Shown here: one piece after another, positions 1-13,033 of the stretch
How positions within the stretch are numbered: position 1 is the first letter of the stretch
Layout of the letters: each line of letters starts with the position of its first letter
NCBI RefSeq assembly: GCF_004798865.1
Contig: NW_025336481.1
Span: forward strand, 28,920,863-28,984,862
Reading direction: 5' to 3'
Origin: Varanus komodoensis
Taxonomy: Eukaryota > Chordata > Lepidosauria > Squamata > Varanidae
Length of the DNA: 64,000 nucleotides
The notes under the pieces: model-generated
Told to the model about the DNA's origin: nothing
The model's database searches: none
Seen by the model: the letters and a program-made list of their open reading frames with translations, nothing else
Made by a program: the position numbers and the translations under genes

Positions 1-1090
1 GGATGCTTGATACCCCCCTTTGCTTCCGACTGATTTCAGGCGTCGCGTTGGCCAGGAACCCCTCGAGGCACAGCGCTCCTTTCCTCTTTGTTTCTCCCGC
101 TGCACAGCCTTGTGAGGCTTGCAGGGCCCTCCTGCCCGGTTCATCTCTCCTCAGCTTGCCTGCCCGTGCCCCAGGAGGCGGACTCGACGCGGGTCCTTCT
201 TCTCTCTCGGAGGGGACGGATGGGCAGAAGCAGCGAGGGATGCTGCTTTCCCCAGCTCCCATGAGGCTTTGCACGCCTACCCCAAACTGAGCTAACGCCC
301 TCGCTGTTGCCCAGGGATGCAACTGGGCTCGGGATGACCCTGCCTCCTGCGCGATTCCCGCCGGGCGCACGACAAGCCCCGTGGGCGGCGGGGCGCCTGC
401 GAGCAGCGCCCTGACTCGCGCTCCTGCGCTCCCCAGCGTCCGCCCGCACCGCTCCCCCCCCCCCGCCGGCACGCCACGCGCCCCCCCCCCCCCCCCGCCG
501 CTTGCCCACCGCTCCTCCTCCTCCTCCCCTAGCCCCACCTTCGCCCCCCTCCCGCTCCCAATCACACTCCAGCCTGAAGCTGGAGCCCGGCGTCATTTCA
601 GCCTCGGCGGCGCTGCAGACATGGCGACGACGCTGACAGTGGTCCAGCCGCTCACTCTGGACAGAGGTAAAGCGCAGCAGCGCCCGGTGCCGCCGCCTTC
701 CCCCGCTCTGCCTCCCTTGCAGGGCAGCCCCGGAGGATGCTTGCCGTGCCCACGGGCATCTCAGCTCCGCCACAAAATGCGCCCACTTCCCCCTACCAGG
801 CATCCTCAAGAGCCCTGCATGCGCGCCGTCTTGGGCTGGGAGGGACTCCCGTAGCCCACGCGGGGATCCACGCAGGGCGACTCCCCAAAGGAGCAGCGCT
901 GCCCGGCGGGGAGCAGCGGCTCGTCGAGCTCCGGGTTAGCTCCCAGCCCCCACGTACACCGGCGGCCCCGGAGTCTCGGGTCTCCTGCTGCCGGACGGAA
1001 AAGGGCAATGGAGAACACGCAGCCCAGCTGCAGCCCGAGGCGGCACCGGCAGCACGGAGGACTCGAGGCGAGCTTAAGAGCAAAGGTGCA
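1..1090 (+). promoter_or_regulatory. LIN7A: CpG-island promoter and 5'UTR region of LIN7A
   Basis: The first ~1.1 kb is GC-rich and dense in CpG, unlike the AT-rich, CpG-poor remainder of the window. It surrounds the first coding exon at 621-666, as expected for a TATA-less CpG-island promoter. A CCAAT pentamer lies at 558-562, and C tracts lie at about 453-464 and 481-496. The transcription start cannot be fixed from sequence alone. The coding frame of exon 1 stays open upstream to at least 381 but contains no ATG before 621, so this stretch is read here as promoter plus 5'UTR. Confidence 0.75.
621..666 (+). CDS. LIN7A: LIN7A coding exon 1
   Basis: This exon encodes [15 protein letters not shown] plus the first base of the next codon, followed by the donor GTAAAG. 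The start is the first ATG in this frame. The frame is open upstream but holds no earlier ATG, and the two residues before it read Ala-Asp, as they do before the internal Met of the mammalian protein. Confidence 0.95.
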
Positions 1091-4000
1091 TAGGTGAAAT
1101 GCGAGGGGCGAACGGAAAGGACTCACGGAAACTTTATTTTTAAACTGCCAGGCAAAAAGCGTTTTATTTGGACCAGCCCCAAATGCACGGAAAGGTGGGA
1201 AAGCTTTCCAGATCTCTTCCTCAGGCCAGATGCGGCAAAAAGTGTCTGGCGCGCGGGGGTGGGGAGCGAAAAGGCTGCCTTGATGCTGAAGTCTGGAGGT
1301 CTTCAGACTGCCCTCAAAGACTTCAGCACTTCAAGACTTCAGCATCGAGGCAACCTCCCTGCTCCTTCCCCCACCCAACTTTTCCTCACATCTTGGCTCA
1401 TGAGGGGACCTGTAGATCTCGAAAGCATTGGCGGCAGTGAGGCCAGGATATTGTGATTTTTGCTTGATCCTAGGAAAGGTAGTGTCTGGCTGTGCAATGT
1501 AGATTTTGTTTACGTAGACCAAGCACACCTTCATTTTATTTACTACACAACTCTGTGAGAGAGTTTCAGTGCCAGTTGGGGAAGAGTCAGATTAGCGGGA
1601 AAGCTTGAGAATCATTATTGTACAGAGATGAGGGTGCCCCAACACAAAGATGGCAGTTTTTGAAAGAAAATAATCACCACAAAGACACCCCCCCCAACAC
1701 ACACACCAAACCACTGACCATTACTGTGGAGAAAACTCATTGCTCCATGCATAAGCGTGCATTGGAAGAAATGGACGCAGGTTCTGCTTTTTTTATATAT
1801 ATATAAATCATGGTTTGAATACCCAAGGGCAAATGGGTAGTCCTTAATGTGTGTTAAGAAGTTATTAATCTGATTTATATATTCTGGCATGAATATTCTT
1901 CATTGGTATTTATTTACTTACCTGTTTAGTATTTCCAGTAGCTAACATCCCTAGTGCATTGTTTATTACTTATGACTGCTCTATACTGATTTATTAATGG
2001 CAGTAGCAGAGGAACTGCAAAGTACTTTTTGATGATGGGACTTCCTTTTTTTCCTTCTGCACAGAAGCTCTGTAAAAAGGCACTCACAAGATGAGAAAAG
2101 GTTTGCACATGTACGAAACTAAAACTGGTTTGAAAACTGCTGTGCTTTTGATAGAAGTCTATCTTTTATGAGGCGATGGTGGTGAAGTTGCTGGTGCTGA
2201 TGGGCTGAGTTTGTGCAATGCCATGGAATATTCACATATGTTAGGAATATGGAATATCTGCAGTCTGGATTCTGGGAGAAAAGGGAAAGGTGGCGGTTTG
2301 GCTGAGATTAAACCCTTAGCTTTTTTAGATTTCGTGAGCAGTGTACTAAGGAATGGAAAGTGAATTGGGAAAAGATCTCTGAGAGGCAGGAAAATGAGGA
2401 GCACATGGCACAGAGGCAAAGCAATGGTTAGATTTAGTGGAGGAGTCACGTAAAAGCGGGGCAGTTGAAAGACACAGAGCACACTGGAAAAAGATGTTGC
2501 AGTGACTGCAGACTAGGGAGTCAGTTAAGGCACAGGAATACCATTCCTATATCCATAGCTTTAGGGTCGTGTATAAAGGAAAGTATGGCAGCTGTGGATT
2601 CTGTCATGTGACCTCTAAGTGAGTGGCATGTGGCACAGATTCAACAATGAATTCTACTTCTAGGCTTCTACTTTGATATCACAGTTATTTGCATTGGAAG
2701 CAAGGCATAATTCTTGCTGGTACTGAGTATTAGTTATAGTTCTATTCCACTTTTCCTAGAAAGAGCTCAAGTTAGTATGGCACATGGTTCCTCCATCTTC
2801 CTCTTTATCCATACAGCAACCCTGTAAAGTAGGATAATCTGACAGACAGTGACTGGCCCACATTTTCCAAGCAAGCTTGTTTAGCTATCTGAAGATGGAT
2901 CTCCTCGCTCCCTGGGTGACATGCGAATCACTGTCCAATATTTGACTTTCAGTTGGTTTTCATTTGTGTTGCAGACTCAGTGCTATGTTAGGGATTACAA
3001 ATCTGTTAGTAAAACATGTATGCTAAAAATATTGGCATTTATCCTAATGAACACTCAGCCCAAAGAAGCTTTGTGCTTTGTTAATGTGAGATAACAGTTA
3101 TGAAAAATCACTTTCTTACTTGCTTTGTAATATCCCTTATTTGTGAATTCTGTAATACTGTGGATGTCTACTGAGAAGTAAGTTTCATTGAGTTCTGGGA
3201 AACTTATTCGCAGGTGTCAGTAGGATTGCAGTCACAGGGAATGAAATCAAATTTTCTCCATGCACAAGGTTCAAACATTTTAAAGTCTTTCTTTTCTAAT
3301 CTGTATAAAATGTTCCTGAAAGCTTTCCAAAAAATTTTTAAATCCTGTACTTCATTTGGGATGATTAAAGTCAGTGGCTTAAACAATGATTTATCAATAA
3401 ATTCTCTATAGAGGTTTATAACAGGTTCCTAATACAAGACAGAGAAGTGCCTGCTGTATATTTGGTGTAAAAAGGAATCTGCTCATCTCAGCCTATCCTT
3501 TGTTGGATTCTGAGGAAGACCAGAGGAATTTATACCATAATGACATTACTTAAAATTGATTTCCGGAATGTATTACTTATGGTACTTAAATCAAGGAGAC
3601 AAAAGTTTAGATAAAGGCGTATTATTAAAGAAAAAAAAGGGAGAGCATTGCTTAGAATGGAGAATGTGTGTTTCTTCCAAGTATTTAGAGACTGTGTATA
3701 ATCTGCAGCTTCACCCCAGTGGTGGCTACATTAAGCAGGATAAATATTTCCTGGCAAAGGGTTGAACAGATGGTGATCCATTAGGAAGCACAGTTTTTTC
3801 AAAGGAAAGGATTGCTGTCACACAATCATTACCCTTTGCATTTTTAGTCATTAATATTTTTAAAGACTAGTTAACAGTTACATGTTATTACAATTCAAAT
3901 TTGTAAAGATGTGGTTGGAACTTCCATGAGAAGTATGTAGAAAGAAACACAATGTATCAGAAGCTGGAATCCCTGAAAAGCAGAATATATGTATTGTAGC

Positions 4001-7000
4001 AAAAAGATATGGGGTAAATCCTCACCAATTAACAAAAATATGAGAGAATGCTTGTCTCGTAATGCTAATAAGCCTCAAAATTGTAGGTGTAGATTTGAGT
4101 CAAAATTTAATTAGTATGGATATACTAGCAAACTATGTGAATTCATGATATTTTTGAAATTTACAAATGAAAATTTGACCCAAATTAAAATTTACAACTG
4201 AACCTAAATAATTCAATAACAGTTTGATGATCCTTGTATTTGCATTATAACAGATTATTGTTCCTAATATCGTACAAAGGAATGGTAAGCTTCACACTAC
4301 TGAACCTGCATGATATGGTATCAACAGTGGTAGAGCATTGTTGCTAGAGAAGCACCAAGGAAACAGCAAAGAAAGAGACAGAATTCTTTTCTAGAAAGCG
4401 TACTTAGAATTGTAGCTGCGTAAGGCAATCTAGTGGTCCAATTTAAGGTTGCTGCTGCCACCTTACATCAGCATACTTTCAATGTTGCAGCAATGCTGAA
4501 CCTACAGTAACAGCAGGGGAAAAGACTACTCGCATAGTGAGCATCGCTTGTTCTCAGTTTTAGCAACACAAGTGCCACCAGCAATTTTACTTAATTTGGG
4601 GAAGAGCATCCGTGGGGCATTTTTCCTTTCAGAACATATTCCATGAGCTACAGTCTACCAGGCAAATTGAAAAAAAAGGTTTAAAATTGAGGGGTGGAGT
4701 GCTAATAGTGGGGAAAATGGTGTCTGGAACACCACATGCAAATCTTTAGAAAATACCCACTCTAGCTTGTATGCTAGTGCTTGGGCCAAGTCACATTTGA
4801 CTCAAGGGCTCTGGAACTTCTAGGGAGCTATAGAAAGGTCAAAGGGCAGATCTGACTTTTTGTTTTGGCCCTTTGTAGCATTCTGGATGCCATTCTTTCA
4901 TTTTAAAACTGTAGCTTTTGGGATGGGTGGGAGGAAGCTGTTGCATACCCCTGATTTTATTTATCACTCTATATTCTACAATATGTTACTCCTGGAGATG
5001 TGTCATTAACTATACATTGTAGAAAACAATCAACATGCAGAGGGCACCACAAGTATGTTACTTAGCATATTCTATACCTTACCATGCTCAAGCACCCTGC
5101 CACAGGAGTCCATTTCCTTCATTGCAACAAACAGCTTAGCTCAGTGGTGCATGTACCAGAGCTTTCTCAGGCAAGGAATCTCCTGGCAGTGCAAATTTAC
5201 AAACAGCCACCTTTCTGTTAGGGCAAACACTGAGACCACATGCTAGTTAAAAGATTGTTAGTAGTTAAAGCAGTCAGCAGTGTCTTTAGCCAGTGGATTC
5301 AAGGCATATATGGAGCACCTATAGGCTCCCCAGCAGAAGGGTTTCAGTCCTGCTCTGGAACTGTTGCTCCTACATAGACACTTCACGCAGTAAGTAGTAC
5401 TGCTTAACAAGCTTTTTATAGAGAGCCGCTTGGAAGCATGAAAGCTATAGCCGCAAAATAACTGGAGATAACCTGATAGCGCACTAGGAATGAACAGATT
5501 CACCCTATGTAATCTCTTAAATTAAACTGCTCCAATCATCAAAATTAAGGCAGCAGGTTTGCTGTCATAACTTGGCATTATTGGCACGAGACACAGAATG
5601 TCATCTTGGATGAAGATAAGATCTGGAGAAAAGTGGTCTCTTATGCACATGTGACCCCATCCTTCTCACAGGTCCACTCACACTCTAGTATCTTAGTTCA
5701 ACTGATATAAGTCAGTGACGTAGTAATTTCCCTATACCACTGTAACCTGGAATTACTCCAGTGAAGGGGATTTAATTGCAATCCGATCCTCTTTCAGCCA
5801 TCGTAACATGAGTACAGGACTACTCTACAAATCTTCTTCACTGACTGGTAGGATTTTATTTTCTCTGGACCTTAAAAAGATAAAACCATGTTTTAATTTT
5901 TTTTCATGAGCACAATAGTGACATTTATGCTTATACCCTGTGCAAAAGTTGCATTAAGCAATGTAAAGCTTCCACTGATGTAAATGCCTGTAGGCTAATT
6001 TAATGGTAGGAGATTATTTGAATCTCAAGCACAGGAATTATTTTCTTAATTCTTGTCAGCATATGTCTGTACCTGCAAACCTGTCTTTTTGGGGCTCCTC
6101 TGTTAATGCAGAATGCATTTCCTAAATAATGGAAATTTTAATCACTTTACAGTTTAATCTCACCGGCTGTGCCACTTAGCCTGCATGAAGCTGTACTGGC
6201 AGAGTGGAGAATGTGCAGCAATGCAACTAACCAGGAGATTGAATTGCAGATGTTCCAGGGTTTAAGGGATTTGGAATGCAGAAAATCACATGGCATATAA
6301 TGGGTAAGGCTGAATGATAGAGTGTAGTAAGGAAGAATTTGAGAATGGAGAGAAGCATAGCAGAGAGTAAAGGGATGAGTGAAACATATAATTAGTCACA
6401 AGTTACTGCCAGTGGATTTACGTGCCAGCATATAGTGGGTGGTGCCCAGACTCAGTTGTGCTTAGAGTAGACATATTGAAACCAGTGAAATTTATTTTAG
6501 CTATGAATAACTTAAACCCTATCAATTTCAGTGGTTCTACATCAACTATGATTAAATCTGGAATCCATCTAGTAGCTAGTGGTAAACTTCATTGTCCTTA
6601 AGAGCACATACTCATATACGTGCTGTTGATTTAAAAAATAAATGTGGTTTATTGACTGAACCTAGCATGGGAGATTTGGAGGAAAGCCATTAATTGGGAA
6701 TATTTGTTCCTGTTAATTAATGTACAGCTATGATCAGAGAAGGTTATGACCTCATAATTGCAACACCCAAAATAACATTAACTCATACTTTATAGTGTGA
6801 GTGAATGAAAAAGCAGAGAAAAGGGACAGCTCCCTGCATCTTAACTGCCACATATGCAATATATTCCCTAAAATGAGGCAGCACTTCAGAATTTAGATCT
6901 AGCCTTTCTCCTCTCCTCTCCTCTCCTCTCCTCTCCTCTCCTCTCCTCTCCTCTCCTCAGCAGTCAGTGGTGATTATGGCTATGGCATTCAAGGATCCAT

Positions 7001-9283
7001 CCTTGCCAGAGATGCACTGCAAGGAGGGACTGGCTGCTTTCTTCTTTCAGAAACTAATAGAGATGGCAGTGGGCTTAATGATCCTTCATTAAGACTATGT
7101 GAATCAGCTTTAACTTACCTAGATCAAATGTCATAGACATTTTCATGTATATGCATGGATGGCCTAGGCCTAGGTTTAGCAGTTTCAGCAAATTACAAGG
7201 CTGATAAATTTCTTACTTGTATTAAGTCAACTTTACAAGACTGTAGTTTCTTAGATATTTAAAAGGCACAGAAATGTGTTGCAACAGGTATGTTGTCCAT
7301 TAATCTTTTATCAGAACTTGGTTGTAAACAGGACAAATGATGAGCAGGCAGATCTAATAGAGAATCATTCAGGCATTAATACAAGAAACTATTACATCAA
7401 AATAATAGAAACCTGTCAACAATAATTCATTCTGTTTTCAAGTTCATAGCCTACGAAATTTGAAAAGCTCTAAGTCACATAGTTCAACTCAATTTTATTT
7501 TTATAAACACAGTTAGTTTATGAACAGGGTGGATATGACAAATCATAGAGAGAAAGATAAAATAATGATCTTAATAGAGTGTTACGAGGATTGAACACGA
7601 ATGTTCAAAATAAAACAATCACAGAATCTTATAACAACAACCCCCAAACTGGAATACCCTACTTATTTCGAGGCATTGTTATTGTTGCTGTTATGTTGCA
7701 TTTATATCCCACTTTTTTCCTTCTTGTAAGGACCAAAGGCAGCTTACATAGCTCCATTATTATCCTCACAACAACCACGCTGTGAATTAGGTTGGGCTGA
7801 CAATGAGTGACTGCCCCAAAGTCGCCCAGTGAGCTTCTAACCCACATTAGAATCCAGCCCTCACCGGCATGCCACAATGGGTTTGCATCATAAGTCTTCT
7901 TTCAGTTCCCAGTTTGATAGGCTCTTTCAGCATGCTTGCTTTTAAGCCGTTAATCTTGCAGTTCAAGTACAGATGTTAAATGCCTGCATTGGTCATCTGA
8001 GGTAATGGATTCTTTACTGAGTTTGTGTAATAGTGGTGATACTGAACACTTCTGTGCAAAGAGTATTCAGAATCTTGAGATAGTTCTTTATATGAAATAA
8101 AGGAAAAATAGTTTAATGTTTTATATTCTAAGTGTTGTTTATTCAAGCTGTGACTATGCTAGGTGACTGAGACCAGTTATCTTTCAATATTTTAAACTGA
8201 AAATAATTCACAGCTGGGTATATTTAATTGTAATTTGCACATATATTCTTCTGTAATATCATAAACTGCCTTGGGAAAGCAGGGCATCCAGAAAGGTAGG
8301 TTAAAAATATTTTAAATAAATAATTCCCAACTTCACCCACAGAATCTTTTGAATGAAACTTCAGACTGGAGATGTACTCATTCCAGAATAGCTATCATCA
8401 TTCAGGGATGCGTGTTTAGGTTTGTTGACTCATTTAATTGCTGGTCAGTTTTGAGACTAAACATCCAAAAGTAGTTTTCTGTCTCTAATATGTATATTAT
8501 TTTTCTGAACTCATTATCTACGCATGGAACTTTTTCCTGTGGCAATATAGAGTAAGCTGCAACGATTAACATTTAAATATGTTTTTTTGTGATCAGCAAA
8601 TAGAAACATTTTTATTTTAGTACATTTGAGTGGCAACATTCCTGTAGCAGCTGCATAACAAAAGTTATGCTTAAGAATAATCTCTAGTCTCAGCAAAGCC
8701 ATAATCTTATCAGTATTTAATCTTCAATATATAATATATTCTCTAGAATAACCATGGGTTACTCTAGCCCAGTGCATGTGGACTTCCATACTGAAGAGTT
8801 ACTATTGACTTTAATGGTCCTTAGCAGCTGTTCCAAGGTTTTATCTTTGTGTGCTCTGGTATGGACTTTTTGCAAGACCTTGATGCAATAATGCATTCTT
8901 CCATCTTAAAAAGGTTTGCATGAGTTGTCTTTGTTTCTTGAGGATAGATGACTTAACAGGTACTTGTGCTTAACAGGTACTTGTAATCACATGGTTTCTT
9001 AAAGAGGCCATCATCTATATATCACATTTTTAATGTGCAGTATGGTTTACTATAATCCTTATAAAAACTCTGGAGAGCTTGATTATTTTGTTGCCTTGCG
9101 GATAAACATGGACACTAAGAATGAGTGATAGCAAACGTACCCAAGCCACATAGTAAGCCAAGCTAAACTGACATCTTGAACCCAACTAAGACCCATAGGT
9201 CCAGGAATTCTCCAATAAGATCTACTCCAATAATATCACAGCTATTATATACAGGTTGAGCACATGGTGAGCTTAATTATCTT

Positions 9284-9316
<33 letters not shown>

Positions 9317-12300
9317 GAACGGAAAATATATTAGAACCAGACTTAATCATCCTGAGATTAGACCAAGTGAAATCAGTGGGATTTAAGGCACTTATGACTA
9401 ATGGAAACTCCATTAACTTCAGTGGGTCTTGCCAAAGTATACCTAAGTGTGACTCCAATGAGAATCTTATTTGTGGTGAGTGACCATACCTCGAGTAGAA
9501 GGAACACATTGTAGAAGAATAGCTCCAAACAGAAAGGCTTTTTAAAACAAGATTGGAAAAGCTGTCTACTTGTGATAAACATTTCTTGTCATATAATACT
9601 GGGCTGGTAAACCAATGGTCTATACCAGTGATGGCAAAACCACTTATTTATCGCAAAGTGCAATAAATACAATACAATATATCAATAATACCTGAGAACT
9701 GAGAATTTAGTTTAGAAAAAAACAACTCACAGCCAGTCCAAGCAAATATGCAGATATCCTTGGCAGTGCACTGACCAGACAAGTCACAGCTAATGAGTTG
9801 CGGCTCGCGATGTCATCACCTAGCACCACTACTTTCTGAGCATTTGCATGGCCCATATGTGCGCTGTTATCTGATGCTTGGAAGCTGGAGTGATGCTGGC
9901 ACGAATTGGATCACGTGCCAACACAGAGGGCTCTGCATGCCTGCTGTGGCACGCATGCCATAGGTTCACCACCACTGTCCTAACTCTACCCTGCTGTACT
10001 CCCCTAATCCTAATATAGGGGTAAAACACCATTGAAGGGGGCAATTTTGAAAAAGCCTTCCTTGAGTAGCTTTTCCTGCACAGCTGTTCTTTTCTGCCCA
10101 TTCTAAACACATTCCAACCATCAAAATCATGCCAGGACACCTCGGTTTTCTAACCCTAACCCTACCCTGGTGCACACCCCTAACCCTAATATAGGGTGAA
10201 AGTTCCATTGAAAAGAGAAGGATTTTGAAAAAGTCTTCCATGAGTAGCTTTTTCTGCACAGCTCATCTTTTCTGCCCATACTAAACACATTGCAACCATC
10301 AGAATCATGCCAGGACACCACGTTTTTCTAACCTTAATCCTACCCTGGTGCACACCCCTAACCCTAATATAGGGCTAAAATACCATTGAAAAGAGAGGGA
10401 TTTTGAAAAGGCCTTGTTTGAGCAGCTTTTTCTACAAAGCTTATCATTTCTGCCCAATCTAAGCACATTCCAAGCATCAAAATCATGCCAGGACACCTTG
10501 GTTTTCTAACCCTAACCCAGTGATGGTGAACCTTTTAGAGACCGAGTGCCCACACTGCAACCCAAAACCCACTTATTTATTGCAAAGTGCCAACGCTGCA
10601 ATAAAACCTGAAAACTGAGGTTCTAGTTTAGAAAAAACAACTCACAGCCAGTCCAAGCAAACATATAGCTATCCTTGGCAGCGCACTGACCGGGCATGTG
10701 AAAGTTCGGACAAGTCACGACTAATGAGTCATGGCTTGTGACATCATCGCCTGGCGCCGCTGCTCCTTTCTGAGCATGCGCATGGCCCCTATGTGCACTG
10801 TTATCTGATGCTCGGCTACTGGGGCTATGCTGGGGTGACTTGGCTTGCGTGCTGACAGAGAGGACTCTGTGTGCCCGCTGCGGCACGTTCACCACCACTG
10901 GTCTATGTTGTCTCTGTTTTTATCATTCCATTTTAGCTGAATTGTACAATTCTGTGGTCAGGTTATTTATCTTTAGAAAAAAATGTTTTATATAACTGAC
11001 ATGTTAGCTTGCTAAATTGGCCAATACAGAATTCTGGTTATAGTGAAATTATATTACATTGCATTGGGGCACAGGACAAGAGGTAATTTCAGAAGGTGGT
11101 GAGTCAAGGATGTAGTAAGTAGTCCTGCAAGGGTCCTTTTCTCAGCCAAATATGAATTGGGGCAATTAATAATGCTTCATCCCATGTATTCACTGCATTT
11201 GAATCCCTTTCAGTGGCTGAGGGATTAACAACCAGGTTTTGAGAGTAGTAGTCTCCAATCTAGGTGATGGACTGAGTCACTTTCATCTCTACCCCAATTC
11301 AGTAGTGTCAGATTCAGTCTTGGTCATGCTTGCATGCAGCCTTGTGCTGTGTATGAGGATCAAAAGTGAATTAAAGTGTGATCTTTAGTATATTTAGACA
11401 GAAGAAAGTCTTGCAGTCCAGAAGGACATAGGATTATACCCTTAAAAAATCTTACATGTTTAAAACAGCCAAAATAGAGCAGCCAGGATGTTAAAGGGAC
11501 TGGCAGATATGCTCCCATAACACCTGTCCTTTACCATCTACACTGGCTATCAGTTGAACTCTGGACCCAATTTACGGTGTTGGTGATCATTTATAAAGCT
11601 CTAAACAGTTTAGGACCTTGTTCCCTGAAGGAGCATCTCCTTCCTATGTGCCTGCCCGCCCCTTAAGATCTGGATCTCAAGTTCTTCTTTGGGAGTCCTC
11701 TTTGAAAGAGACTAGGAGAGTGGCTACCTGGAGAAGGGCCTTCTCTGTGGTGGCACCCCAGCCGTGGAACATGCTCTCCGGAGAGGTGTGCCTGGTGCTA
11801 ACACTTTATTCTTTTTGGCACCAGGCCTAAACCTTTTTATTTTCCCATTATTTTAAGACTTAATTTTAATTTTAGTTGGGCTTTTATCATAGGTATTATG
11901 CTATGCCTTTGTTGTTGGACTGTCCTGAGACTTTTATGTATATGAAAGAGGAGAAACATTTTAAATAAATAAGGGATCAGACCGATACGCCAAGTATTAC
12001 AAACCAACCCACATGGTGATTTGTACTTGCACCATACATTTACATTTACTCTTGGTTATATTCTAGTTTTCCTAAAATATATGCATCAGAATGAAATTAT
12101 AGTACCTCTTCTGCATTTTCATAACAGCATACTCTAGTAAGAATAGAAAGCAAAAGTATGAATTAAAGTGCAAATGCAAGTTTTTCTTTAACTCATGGCT
12201 CTTTTATAACTCACACAGTTTTTTAAAGAAAGTGCTAGAAGTGCCTGTAAGCTATTAAAGTAAAAAGGAACTAGACTGGTATGTAAAGTAGAATCATGTG

Positions 12301-12806
12301 AGATTTGTGCATCAGGCCTGTTATTCCTGTAGGTCATTCCTATAGATCATATATTGCCAAGACAGTTAGTACTGAGGTGATATTGCAGTTTACATAATAA
12401 ATATTGCTACAAAAATCAAACATATGGTAGGCAAGCTTAAGTAAACTATTTTTTCCCTGAAATTGCTCATGCTAATTGGTTCTGCTTATAATTCTTGTTG
12501 TACCACCTTTGTTAGTAAGGTGGGATAGGAAGGTTTCAACAGAACTATGACTAGAATTCCATCATATTGCCCACTCTCACCACAGGCTCAATGAACTTGC
12601 ATGCAGAAATGTGGGGCGGGGGGAGTCAAGCTCTGGAGGGGATACAAAAAGTAGTTTGAGAGCTAAATTTGATGAAGTGGGTCACATGTTGGATCAGCTA
12701 GTGTTAGTCCAATGCCACAAGCAAATAATAGATGCATTTGTATTAGGTAAGATCAATATGTTAGTTCAAATCAGCTGGCTGGCTTTGGAGAGTTTCTTCA
12801 CACACA

Positions 12807-12859
<53 letters not shown>

Positions 12860-12964
12860 ANNNNNNNNNNNNNNNNNNNNNNNNNNNNNNNNNNNNNNNN
12901 NNNNNNNNNNNNNNNNNNNNNNNNNNNNNNNNNNNNNNNNNNNNNNNNNNNNNNNNNNNNAGAG

Positions 12965-13033
<69 letters not shown>

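Noticed and set aside
141-1126. Several open frames on both strands in the first 1.1 kb
   Set aside because: They result from GC-rich, stop-poor CpG-island sequence. Only the frame with the ATG at 621 matches a known protein.
9829-10496. Three similar minus-strand open frames ([11 protein letters not shown]-like peptides)
   Set aside because: They are translations of the 177-bp tandem units, repeated with the satellite period; no evidence of a gene.
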